Source of the DNA: Caulobacteraceae bacterium
GTDB lineage: Bacteria; Pseudomonadota; Alphaproteobacteria; Caulobacterales; Caulobacteraceae
Assembly (NCBI GenBank): GCA_003136615.1
Contig: PLFA01000078.1
Span: 3,238-10,774, forward strand
Direction: 5' to 3'
DNA: 7,537 nucleotides
Shown: piece by piece, positions 1 to 5,964 of the stretch
How the letters are laid out: each line of letters opens with the position of its first letter
How positions within the stretch are numbered: position 1 is the stretch's first letter
Made by a program: the position numbers and the translations under genes
Notes under the pieces: model-generated
The model's input: the letters and a program-made list of their open reading frames with translations, nothing else
Database searches by the model: none
Told to the model about the DNA's origin: nothing

Positions 1-458
1 TTCTCATTGTTGAAGAGCTCGACTCCCACCTTGAATTTCTTGGCGTAGTGAAGATAGCCGCGGTGGGAGTAGGGAATGCGCCAGGGGCCGGGGTTGATAT
101 AATAGCCCTCGTCGAAGTCGCAGACCTGGGTCTCGCCGCCCAGTTCGGTCAGCTTCGTGCCCTTGCGGGCCGTGTAGGAGCGGCCACCCACGCGGTCGCG
201 GGCTTCAAGCACGGTGACGTCATAGCCGGCGCTGCTAAGTTCATAGGCGGAGGTCAGACCCGCCACACCCGTCCCCAGCACGATAACCTTTTTGCCGCCT
301 CCGCCGCCGGTCAGGTTCGGTGGGGCCGTAGCCGCGGACGCGATTCCAAAGCCCAGGGCGTCCATACCCGCCATCATCAGGGCGGTCCCGCCCCAGCCCT
401 GCAATTGCTGCAGAAAATCACGCCGGCTGAAGGCCGCGCCGTTGGATTCTGTCGCCAT
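1..458 (-). CDS. Tat-exported FAD-dependent (flavin mono)amine oxidase, N-terminal part
   Basis: Partial gene; it runs off the left edge after 152 codons plus two bases. Seen: the product begins with a twin-arginine signal (SRRDFL, residues 11-16), a moderately hydrophobic stretch (about 21-42) and a likely cleavage site after ASA (residue 42). A Rossmann FAD site follows: VIVLGTGVAGL (58-68, G62/G64/G67), acidic E85 expected to hold the FAD ribose, and VTVLEARDRVGGRS (81-94). ELGGETQVCDFDEG and NPGPWRIPYSHR come next. Known of the family: flavin monoamine oxidases/L-amino-acid oxidases of about 500 residues convert amines to imines/aldehydes with release of H2O2. A Tat signal predicts export of the FAD-loaded protein to the periplasm. 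The start ATG at 458 is preceded by AGGGAG only 4 nt upstream, a short spacing; an in-frame TTG 12 nt upstream is the alternative. The substrate cannot be told because the C-terminal half is missing. It lies downstream of the sulfotransferase but has its own candidate promoter. Confidence 0.9.
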   Translation of the reverse strand, partial: MATESNGAAFSRRDFLQQLQGWGGTALMMAGMDALGFGIASAATAPPNLTGGGGGKKVIVLGTGVAGLTSAYELSSAGYDVTVLEARDRVGGRSYTARKGTKLTELGGETQVCDFDEGYYINPGPWRIPYSHRGYLHYAKKFKVGVELFNNE

Positions 459-535
459 GAGACTCCCTAACAAAGCGCCATCAAACGAGGGCTTTCGAGC
501 ACGAACCGCAGGATGCGGAACGCTCTGGTGAGGGG

Positions 536-563
536 GCTTTAGCAGTCAGGAACCCCCCGTCAA
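536..563 (-). promoter_or_regulatory. Candidate housekeeping promoter for the amine oxidase gene
   Basis: On the minus strand TTGACGG (563-557) is followed after 13 nt by GCTAAAGC (543-536). This fits the Caulobacter-type sigma-70 pattern TTGaCgS-N10-14-GCTANAWC with one mismatch in the -10 box. It sits in the 190-nt spacer, about 78 nt upstream of the oxidase ATG, so the oxidase can probably be transcribed apart from the sulfotransferase. The match was made by eye, and no start site is known. Confidence 0.45.
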
Positions 564-648
564 CGGACGAAGCCCCTGCTAGCCCTAGGCATCGCAACAA
601 GCTCAAATGCCAACCCTCTCAGGCTCAATTCCTGGGCGCCTCCCGGCT

Positions 649-2649
649 CTATTGACCCCCTCCGCGCCAGGTTTTCAGCGCGGGGCCCAAAGCCTCTTCG
701 AGCGGGCTCAGCCACGGCTCGAACCGCCGCCAGTGATCCAGGCCCTCGCGGAAAATGGGCCGGCGTACCTGCTCGGAACTGACGGTGCGCACCGCACGGT
801 TGGTCTGGTGAAATTGCAGGCACGCCTCCTCGAAGGGTAGACCGCAATACGCAAGGAGGCTTCGCACCCGCGCCTCCGTATCCTCCACCAAATCCTCATA
901 GATCACCCGATGCACGCGCCCGGGCAGCACGGCGTCGTAGTGGGCCATCAGGTCCACATAATCCCTGTAGTAGCGACCGAGCTCTCCCAGATCATAGGAA
1001 TAGGCGTGACCCTGCGCGAAATGCTGTTTGAAGCTTGAGAAGCCCGCCGCCATGGGGTGGCGTCGCGCGTCGATGATCCTGGCCCGGGGCAGGATCATAT
1101 GAATGAAGCCCACATGGCGGAAATTATTGGGCATTTTGTCGATGAAGAAAGGGCGGCCCGACCGTCTTTGCACGCGCGTGCGCTCCAGATAGGCCTCGCC
1201 AAGCTGCGCCGTCTCGCGGGCGTCCAACCGTTCCAGCCCCTCGGGATAGGCGAGGCGCGCATCGCCGCCCAATCGCGACGCGAGATGCCCTATATCGGGC
1301 AACTCCATGGTGCCCTCCACAGCTGAATGACTGGCCAGGATCTGCTCCACCAGGGTAGACCCGGACCTCGGCATGCCCAGAATGAAAATCGGATCCTCCG
1401 CCGCGCAACCCCAGTGCGTGCGGGTCGCGAAGAACGGCGCGGTGAAGATACGCTTCGCCCGGGTCATCAGCTGCGAATCTTCATCCGGATCATAGCCTGA
1501 AGGCCGGGGACGCAGCCGCGCGCCCTCGGCGTAGTGGGCAAAGGCGGCGGCGTCGTCCGCGCCGCGGTCCTCCATGGCCTTTCCCAGGGCAAAGTGCAGA
1601 TTGACACGGTCGTCGAGCGAGAGATCCGGGCGCTTCAGTTGGGCGACGATGGCCGCCTCATCCGCCGCCGAAAGCGGCTCCGCCTTGAGATCGGCGAGGC
1701 TCCAATAGGCCTCGCCCAGAGCGGGCGACAGGGCGATGGCCTCGCGATAGGCCGCCACGGCGTCTGGCCGCCGGCCCACCATCCTCAGCGCATGGCCCTG
1801 GTTCACCCAGAGCCGGGATTGTCGGGGCAGGGTTTTCAGAAGTTCGCCATAGGCCGCGATAGCCTCGTCAAACCGGCCGAGTCCCGAGAGGCATGCGGCG
1901 CGCAGGTTCAGATACACGATAGCGGCGGGGTCGCTCGCGAGCAGGGATTCCACCTCCGCGAGGGCCTCCGCGGGCCTCTGCTGCCGATACAGGCAATCGG
2001 CGAGCGCCAGCCGCGTTCCCGCATGGCCCGGCTCCATCGCCAAGGCCTGAACGAGCAGGACCTCGGCAGGCGCAAGGCGTTCAAGACGGCGAAATACCTC
2101 CGCCATCAGGCGCACCGCGCCGACATGCCGGGGATTGACGAGGATGATCTGACGCAGCCGCTGTTCGGCCTCGTCCAGTCGGCCGCCGTAAAGGGCGTCC
2201 GCCGCGCTTGCCAGCATAGGGTCGCTTACGCTCGCCCGGTCATGCGCCGCATAGGCCGCCTCGGCGCCCGGATTGTCCCCTTCCGCAAACAGCAGGTCGC
2301 CGAGCGCGCGCCAGGCCTCGGCTAGGTCGGGCTTCAAGGACACCGCTTGGCGAAGAGCCGATTTGGCGTTCGTACTGTCCCCGAGGCTGAGCAAAGCGGC
2401 CCCGAGTTCATATTGCGTGTGGGCGGCGCGGGGAAAGGCGATGGCCAAGGGCCGAAGAATCGCCAGGGCGCCGCTCGGATCGCCCCGTCGGCGGCGGGCC
2501 GACGCGAGGATCAGCCGCGCGCGTGGGTCCTTTGGCGCCAGGCGTAGCACGGCCTCCGCCTCCCGCTGGGCGGTGGCGGGGTCGTTGGCCAGAGCCGCGG
2601 AGGCCCGGGCGACCGCCGCGTTCAGCGTCGCCGGGTCGGCCAGCGCCAT
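649..2649 (-). CDS. TPR-repeat sulfotransferase (PAPS-dependent, tyrosylprotein-sulfotransferase-like domain)
   Basis: 666-residue cytoplasmic protein with no signal peptide or membrane segment. Residues about 5-325 are a run of tetratricopeptide-type helical repeats rich in Ala/Leu, with recurring patterns such as LGDLLFAEGDNPGAEAAY and GRFDEAIAAYGELLKTLP. They probably bind a protein or acceptor. A helical linker leads to a C-terminal sulfotransferase domain (about 405-660). Its 5'-phosphosulfate loop is FILGMPRSGSTLVEQIL (422-438) and its 3'-phosphate-binding segment is IIDARRHPMAAGFSSF (525-540). FIDKMPNNFRHVG (about 502-514) and MELPDIG (about 448-454) correspond to the usual bacterial family motifs; the Glu of ELP is the likely catalytic base by analogy to TPST, which is inference. 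The family transfers sulfate from PAPS to a hydroxyl, often of tyrosine or a small molecule; the acceptor here is unknown. The ATG at 2649 is chosen because GGAGG lies 8 nt upstream. A longer frame from a GTG at 2697 would begin inside a terminator hairpin. Such genes are often found beside TonB receptors in alphaproteobacteria. Confidence 0.93.
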   Translation of the reverse strand: MALADPATLNAAVARASAALANDPATAQREAEAVLRLAPKDPRARLILASARRRRGDPSGALAILRPLAIAFPRAAHTQYELGAALLSLGDSTNAKSALRQAVSLKPDLAEAWRALGDLLFAEGDNPGAEAAYAAHDRASVSDPMLASAADALYGGRLDEAEQRLRQIILVNPRHVGAVRLMAEVFRRLERLAPAEVLLVQALAMEPGHAGTRLALADCLYRQQRPAEALAEVESLLASDPAAIVYLNLRAACLSGLGRFDEAIAAYGELLKTLPRQSRLWVNQGHALRMVGRRPDAVAAYREAIALSPALGEAYWSLADLKAEPLSAADEAAIVAQLKRPDLSLDDRVNLHFALGKAMEDRGADDAAAFAHYAEGARLRPRPSGYDPDEDSQLMTRAKRIFTAPFFATRTHWGCAAEDPIFILGMPRSGSTLVEQILASHSAVEGTMELPDIGHLASRLGGDARLAYPEGLERLDARETAQLGEAYLERTRVQRRSGRPFFIDKMPNNFRHVGFIHMILPRARIIDARRHPMAAGFSSFKQHFAQGHAYSYDLGELGRYYRDYVDLMAHYDAVLPGRVHRVIYEDLVEDTEARVRSLLAYCGLPFEEACLQFHQTNRAVRTVSSEQVRRPIFREGLDHWRRFEPWLSPLEEALGPALKTWRGGGQ

Positions 2650-2657
2650 ACGTGAAA

Positions 2658-2662
2658 CCTCC
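2658..2662 (-). promoter_or_regulatory. Ribosome binding site that fixes the sulfotransferase start
   Basis: GGAGG on the minus strand (context GCGGAGGTTTCACGTATG) is 8 nt from the ATG at 2649. It is the strongest Shine-Dalgarno match near any start in the window and argues against the upstream in-frame GTG at 2697. Confidence 0.8.
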
Positions 2663-2675
2663 GCATCTGGCGCCC

Positions 2676-2711
2676 AAAAAACAAACGCCCCACCCACTTA
2701 AGGGCAGGGCG
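2676..2711 (-). terminator. Intrinsic terminator between receptor A and the sulfotransferase
   Basis: On the minus strand CGCCCTGCCC (2711-2702) pairs with GGGTGGGGCG (2695-2686) over 10 bp with two G-U wobbles and a 6-nt loop TTAAGT. It is followed directly by TTTGTTTTTT (2685-2676). A GC-rich stem plus a U-tract is the textbook rho-independent form. It ends only 27 nt before the sulfotransferase ATG, so a terminated transcript would leave out the sulfotransferase but read-through would include it. Confidence 0.8.
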
Positions 2712-2733
2712 CGAGTTATTGGAAGATGGCGTG

Positions 2734-2760
2734 GCGGCCGGCCGGACCCCGGCCAGCCGC
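2734..2760 (-). terminator. GC-rich hairpin 7 nt after the receptor A stop
   Basis: On the minus strand GCGGCTGGCCGG, loop GGT, CCGGCCGGCCGC: a 12-bp stem. The one non-Watson-Crick pair is a G-U in the minus-strand RNA but would be a C-A mismatch in a plus-strand RNA, so the structure fits a minus-strand transcript. No U-tract follows, so it is a weak terminator on its own and may protect the receptor mRNA 3' end. It matches in place and sequence the hairpin after receptor B. Confidence 0.6.
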
Positions 2761-4333
2761 TCAGGACCTAGAAGGTGTAGGTCGCCCGACCATAGAAGTA
2801 GCCGCCATTCTGACCCCAGGGCGCGGTGCCATAGGGCAGGTGGTAGACGAGCCCGCCGTCGAGGGCCTGACCCGTGGATCCCAAGGGCGTCAGGGGCGGG
2901 ATCTGGTTGAACAGGTTGTTCGCGCCGACATCGAGTTTGAGGTTCTTCGTGACCTTATAGCCAATATCGATATCCGTAATCGGCGTGACCGGAACGGTCT
3001 CGTTGAAGTAGGCGCTAAGGGTTGGCGCATAGCCGAGCTCGGAGGTCTTGCCGTAGATCGTCTCGCGCAGGTTCACGCTGAACGGACCCTTGCTCCAGAA
3101 GGCCTGGAGGATGATCTTTTCGCGTGGCAGCGCCGTTGTGTATTCGCTGGCGCTGGCGACACTGAGCAATTGGGTCTGATTGAAGCCCAATGCCGGGATG
3201 GTGACGTAAGCGAAAGAGGGGATCGGATCGATGTGGGTGATCTGGGTCTTGTTATAGTTGAACCCGATATTCCAATCGACGTGGCCATAGTCGCCGAAAT
3301 CCGAAGCGTAGTTCCAGGTCGCTTCGATCCCGTTGGTGGTCGTATTCATGCCGTTGACGAAGCTCGAGACCGAAACGCTCGTCAGACCGGCGGTGCTGAT
3401 GCCCCGCCCGGCGACCGCGTTGAGCACTGATTGTGAGATGACGTCCACGGCGGGGGTGTAGCCGGCGGGACATGTGACATAGGACACGTTGACCGGCAGA
3501 ACGGCGCCGGTATAGCCAGCCGGGTTGCATTCCTGGGCGCTGCCCGTGAACGGACCCGCATTGATGATGCGGGCATGCAGGATGATCTGGTAGGCATCCA
3601 ATGTGAACTGCATGCGGTCCATCGGGTGGGCGACAAAGCCCACGCTGTAGTTGATGGAGGTTTCAGGCTGCAGCGCGTTGAATCCGGCCGCCTGGGCGGC
3701 GGCGGAGTTAGGCGGAAGCTGCCCGCCCACCGAGGTCGGCCCCACGTTCACGCCCGAATAGTACTCTTCCGCCAAGGTCGGGGCGCGGAAACCATCGCTG
3801 ATCGTGCCGCGAACCGCGAATTTCGGGCTGAAGTCGTAACGGACCGTGACCTTGCCGTCCTTAGTGCTGCCGAAATCGCTATAGTGTTCGTAGCGACCCG
3901 CCAGATCGACCTTCAGGTTCTTGATCGGGCTTGTGGCGATGTCGAAATAGCCCGCATAGTTGACGCGGGAGTAGCTGCCGGCGTCGGTGGGCGCGTAGCC
4001 CGCGAAGGACTGGGAGCCCGTCCCGTAGTAGGATTCGGGATCGCCCTGACCGATAGCGAAGGTGTCCCTGCGCTCCTCGAAGCCGAAGGCGACGTTCAAA
4101 GGCGCCGCCAAGCCAACATTGAAGCTCTTGTCGATATCGAGGGTATTGGTCCACTCCGTGGCGTCGAAATTGCCATCATAGATCGTGTGTAGGCCGTAGT
4201 TGACGGGCGTGGCGGACGCAGCCTGAAGGGTTGCGAACTCGCTCACGTTCGCCGTATCGAGAACGTAAACCTCGGTGTGGTTGCCGCCATAGGTCGTGGA
4301 CAGATCCCAGTTCCATCCGGCCAGGACACCTTT
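2734..4333 (-). repeat. Duplication unit, copy A (receptor barrel plus 3' hairpin)
   Basis: 1600 nt that correspond to 5938-7537 at a constant offset of 3204 nt: the 27-nt hairpin, 7-nt spacer, stop codon and the last 521 codons of the receptor. The copies are clearly homologous at DNA level, with most differences synonymous. The true upstream limit is beyond the window for copy B. Confidence 0.8.
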
Positions 4334-5383
4334 GAAGCCGCCGGTGACGGAGTAGTCGGTTTCGTCGAATTTCTCCTTCGGATCAAAGCCGAACGGGATC
4401 GCATAGACCGTATCCCCAGTAGAGGTCACACCCGCGACGCGATCCGGGGTCCGATAATTTTCGAAATGCTGCGATGTATTGTAGGAGAAGTTGCCGAAGC
4501 CATAGAACTGGATGGCCGGGTTTACGTCGTAACCCACATTAAAGAAGGCGTTGTAGATGTTGTATTCGGGGTCGCCATAGACGCGGTTCAGATAGGGGAA
4601 ATTGGTCGCCGAGGCCGAATTCGAGTTGGGATAGGTCAGGCCCGGTAGAGACGCCCCGTTGGAATCGGTGACGCGCGCATCTCCAATGCCCAGAGTGGAG
4701 AAGTCGTGGTAGCGCTCTTCAAGGGTGATGTTGAGGAAGCCCTTGTCCGCCAGGTTGAAGCCCTGATTGTAAGAGACCGCGCCGCTTTCGCCTTGGCCAT
4801 TATAGTACTCGCCGCCGGTGGCCGTCATCGTGCCGCCGCTGGCGTTCTTCTTCAGGATGATATTGACCACCCCGGCGATGGCGTCCGTGCCGTACTGAGC
4901 GGCCGCGCCGTCGGTCAGCACTTCGATGTGGTCGATGGCGCCGACGGGAATATAGTTCAGGTCGGTCGTCGCTGAGCCCGAATAGGCGCTGCCCGTATCC
5001 ACGGCCAGGTTCGATGTGGGGTGGCGGCGCTTGCCATCCACCAACACCAGGGTGTCATCAGGGCTGAGGCCGCGCAGGGCCGCCAGGATGTGAACCGCCT
5101 CTGCGTCGCCGCCGTTGGTCTGGATGTTCAGGGAGGGGACCGCCGACGTCAGCGCCGTGGCAAGGTCCGCCGCGCCTGTCCGGAGGAGTTGCTGCTTGCC
5201 GACGAGTTGGATAGGCGCCGAGCTATCCGCCGCCTTGACGCCGGTCTCGCGGGTGCCGGTGACAATGATTTCCTCAACACTGCTGGTGGTCGGCGCGGGC
5301 GCATCGGGCGCCTCGGCGGCATGCAAGGCGCCGGCAGACGCCAGAAGTGCGAACAGGCTTGTGCCCGCCATCAGATTCTTCAT
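2768..5383 (-). CDS. TonB-dependent outer-membrane receptor (receptor A)
   Basis: Complete, 871 residues, a normal length for the family. Seen: a Sec signal peptide (MKNLMAGTSLFALLASAG..., likely cut after residue 22, ALHA), then a short linker with the TonB-box-like VEEIIVTGTRE (36-46). A plug domain (about 55-180) follows, with TLVLVDGKRRHP and the plug-end signature IEVLTDGAAAQYG and AIAGVVNIILKK. Residues 185-871 form a beta-barrel of alternating aromatic strands ending in YGRATYTF, the terminal Phe being the usual outer-membrane assembly signal. Two cysteines (619 and 638) flank a variable segment and could form an external disulfide. Known role: energised uptake of a scarce ligand (siderophore, vitamin, glycan or peptide) using TonB-ExbBD. 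There is no N-terminal signalling extension for a FecR-type sigma switch. The ATG at 5383 is preferred (GAGGGG 10 nt upstream) over an in-frame TTG at 5401 that overlaps the ribosome site. The ligand is not identifiable. A paralogous receptor lies upstream. Confidence 0.95.
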   Translation of the reverse strand: MKNLMAGTSLFALLASAGALHAAEAPDAPAPTTSSVEEIIVTGTRETGVKAADSSAPIQLVGKQQLLRTGAADLATALTSAVPSLNIQTNGGDAEAVHILAALRGLSPDDTLVLVDGKRRHPTSNLAVDTGSAYSGSATTDLNYIPVGAIDHIEVLTDGAAAQYGTDAIAGVVNIILKKNASGGTMTATGGEYYNGQGESGAVSYNQGFNLADKGFLNITLEERYHDFSTLGIGDARVTDSNGASLPGLTYPNSNSASATNFPYLNRVYGDPEYNIYNAFFNVGYDVNPAIQFYGFGNFSYNTSQHFENYRTPDRVAGVTSTGDTVYAIPFGFDPKEKFDETDYSVTGGFKGVLAGWNWDLSTTYGGNHTEVYVLDTANVSEFATLQAASATPVNYGLHTIYDGNFDATEWTNTLDIDKSFNVGLAAPLNVAFGFEERRDTFAIGQGDPESYYGTGSQSFAGYAPTDAGSYSRVNYAGYFDIATSPIKNLKVDLAGRYEHYSDFGSTKDGKVTVRYDFSPKFAVRGTISDGFRAPTLAEEYYSGVNVGPTSVGGQLPPNSAAAQAAGFNALQPETSINYSVGFVAHPMDRMQFTLDAYQIILHARIINAGPFTGSAQECNPAGYTGAVLPVNVSYVTCPAGYTPAVDVISQSVLNAVAGRGISTAGLTSVSVSSFVNGMNTTTNGIEATWNYASDFGDYGHVDWNIGFNYNKTQITHIDPIPSFAYVTIPALGFNQTQLLSVASASEYTTALPREKIILQAFWSKGPFSVNLRETIYGKTSELGYAPTLSAYFNETVPVTPITDIDIGYKVTKNLKLDVGANNLFNQIPPLTPLGSTGQALDGGLVYHLPYGTAPWGQNGGYFYGRATYTF

Positions 5384-5393
5384 GTCCAGAATT

Positions 5394-5399
5394 CCCCTC
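5394..5399 (-). promoter_or_regulatory. Ribosome binding site of receptor A
   Basis: GAGGGG on the minus strand, 10 nt before the ATG at 5383, slightly longer than the usual spacing. It supports the ATG over the TTG at 5401: starting at the TTG would put this site inside the coding frame and lengthen the signal peptide with RGILD. Confidence 0.55.
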
Positions 5400-5430
5400 A
5401 ATGTTGAATCGGCAATGGTTGTTGTTCACC

Positions 5431-5510
5431 ACTTTCGCCGGACGAAGCCTCCCATTTTGCGGGACGCGATCCTTGAACGCCGCACCCTCGCTCGCTAACC
5501 GGGCGAAAGT
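5431..5510 (-). repeat. 9-bp perfect inverted repeat in the receptor A promoter/leader
   Basis: ACTTTCGCC at 5431-5439 and GGCGAAAGT at 5502-5510 on the plus strand are exact reverse complements 62 nt apart. The distal arm overlaps the candidate -10 box. It could be a pair of half-sites for DNA looping or, if both arms are transcribed, a leader stem. The function is unknown and it may be chance. Confidence 0.4.
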
Positions 5511-5530
5511 AGCGCTCGTTTAGATTTCAA
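5506..5530 (-). promoter_or_regulatory. Candidate promoter of receptor A
   Basis: On the minus strand TTGAAAT (5530-5524), 10-nt spacer, then GCTACTTT (5513-5506). The -10 half resembles the alphaproteobacterial GCTANAWC box and the -35 is weaker. Placement is sensible, about 125 nt upstream of the ATG and directly beside an AT-rich repeat element that overlaps the -35 box. Other AT-rich -10-like sequences occur at 5600-5625, so this choice is tentative. Confidence 0.35.
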
Positions 5531-5550
5531 GAATAATTCTTTTAGATTTC
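5519..5550 (-). promoter_or_regulatory. Operator-like element: 22-bp-period direct repeat around a palindrome
   Basis: On the minus strand GAAATCTAAA occurs twice (5550-5541 and 5528-5519), exactly 22 bp apart, about two helical turns. The perfect palindrome AAGAAT-T-ATTCTT lies at 5541-5529, between and touching the two repeats. It overlaps the candidate -35 box of receptor A in an otherwise GC-rich region. Tandem same-face sites at a -35 box are typical of a dimeric or cooperative regulator. I do not recognise the regulator. Confidence 0.5.
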
Positions 5551-5597
5551 TAAGCCGTAATGGCGCACGCCGACCCCGCAGTGGAGGCGGATCAGCC

Positions 5598-5640
5598 TAA
5601 AATATTGAAAAATATACAATAAAAGTCTATTAAGGTGTTT
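5598..5640. promoter_or_regulatory. AT-rich island upstream of receptor A
   Basis: A run of about 43 bp with very few G or C, in sharp contrast to both flanks. It contains ATATT-GAAA-AATAT and, on the minus strand, TTTCAATATTTTA (5610-5598), one mismatch from the IHF pattern WATCAANNNNTTR. It could be an UP element, a bend site or an alternative promoter. The assignment rests on composition only. Confidence 0.35.
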
Positions 5641-5830
5641 TGGGCGGCCGCCTGACGCATTGAGTTTCAGTCAGACGGCAGAGCGTTTGCCTCGCGATCA
5701 GTCAAGGGTGATGCTCTCATGCCACATGCCCCGACGGCGCCGCCACTGCGGCAATTATGCGCCGCGTCACGCCGCAGCGGACGCGATAGGCGGCTTAAGT
5801 TCGATTCGGAAGAATCTTGCTCGCCGGCTT

Positions 5831-5852
5831 GAGTCCTCGCACTTGCGGACTC
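5831..5852. repeat. Small inverted repeat GAGTCC/GGACTC
   Basis: GAGTCC (5831-5836) and GGACTC (5847-5852) are perfect 6-bp arms around a 10-nt loop. It is one of two small hairpins beyond the receptor B terminator and has no U-tract. It could be backup 3' structure or chance in GC-rich DNA. Confidence 0.35.
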
Positions 5853-5861
5853 GCGCTGCCT

Positions 5862-5879
5862 GGCCGCCATTCTGCGGCC
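5862..5879. repeat. Small inverted repeat GGCCGC/GCGGCC
   Basis: Perfect 6-bp arms around the 6-nt loop CATTCT (plus strand). It lies between the main receptor B terminator and the GAGTCC hairpin. No U-tract follows, so it is weak as a terminator. Confidence 0.35.
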
Positions 5880-5930
5880 TGCGCCACGCGAGCCCCGCCG
5901 AAGGTTAGTGGAAAGAGGCGCGCTTCGCGT

Positions 5931-5964
5931 AAGAAGAGCGGCCAGCCGGGCCCCGGCTGGCCGC
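5931..5964 (-). terminator. Probable terminator of receptor B
   Basis: On the minus strand GCGGCCAGCCGG, loop GGC, CCGGCTGGCCGC: a perfect 12-bp stem (5964-5938), followed by the pyrimidine/T-rich TCTTCTT (5937-5931). It begins 7 nt after the TAA stop. The U-run is imperfect, but stem stability and position support termination. It is homologous in place and form to the hairpin at 2760-2734. Confidence 0.7.

Noticed and set aside
532..557. G-run/C-run hairpin (GGGGG...CCCCC) as a sulfotransferase terminator
   Set aside because: The stem is short with a mismatch and has no U-tract, and it overlaps a better-supported promoter candidate.
1534..2325. Long plus-strand open frame (263 codons) opposite the sulfotransferase
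   Set aside because: It is antisense to a strongly supported gene in GC-rich DNA, with Gly/Arg/Gln-rich low-complexity content, no recognised domain and no ribosome site.
2650..2697. Sixteen-codon N-terminal extension of the sulfotransferase from a GTG at 2697
   Set aside because: The GTG lies in the loop of the intrinsic terminator, and the ATG at 2649 has a far better ribosome site.
2670..2712. Possible anti-terminator pairing of GCGCCC (terminator 5' arm) with GGGCGC just after the U-tract
   Set aside because: The partner is made only after the U-tract has been passed, so it could not prevent termination in the usual way, and the pairing is only 6 bp.
2726..3430. Plus-strand open frame opposite the receptor A C-terminus, with a partner at 6044-6577
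   Set aside because: Antisense shadow of the paralogous receptors; it starts in the terminator hairpin region and has no independent support.
3575..4192. Plus-strand open frame opposite receptor A whose counterpart (6779-7252) opposite receptor B looks conserved
   Set aside because: The similarity follows automatically from the homologous sense genes. Both lack domain content, and the differences track synonymous changes on the sense strand.
5660..5908. Plus-strand frame of about 82 codons in the inter-receptor interval
   Set aside because: No convincing ribosome site and composition typical of random GC-rich frames; it would run against all neighbours.
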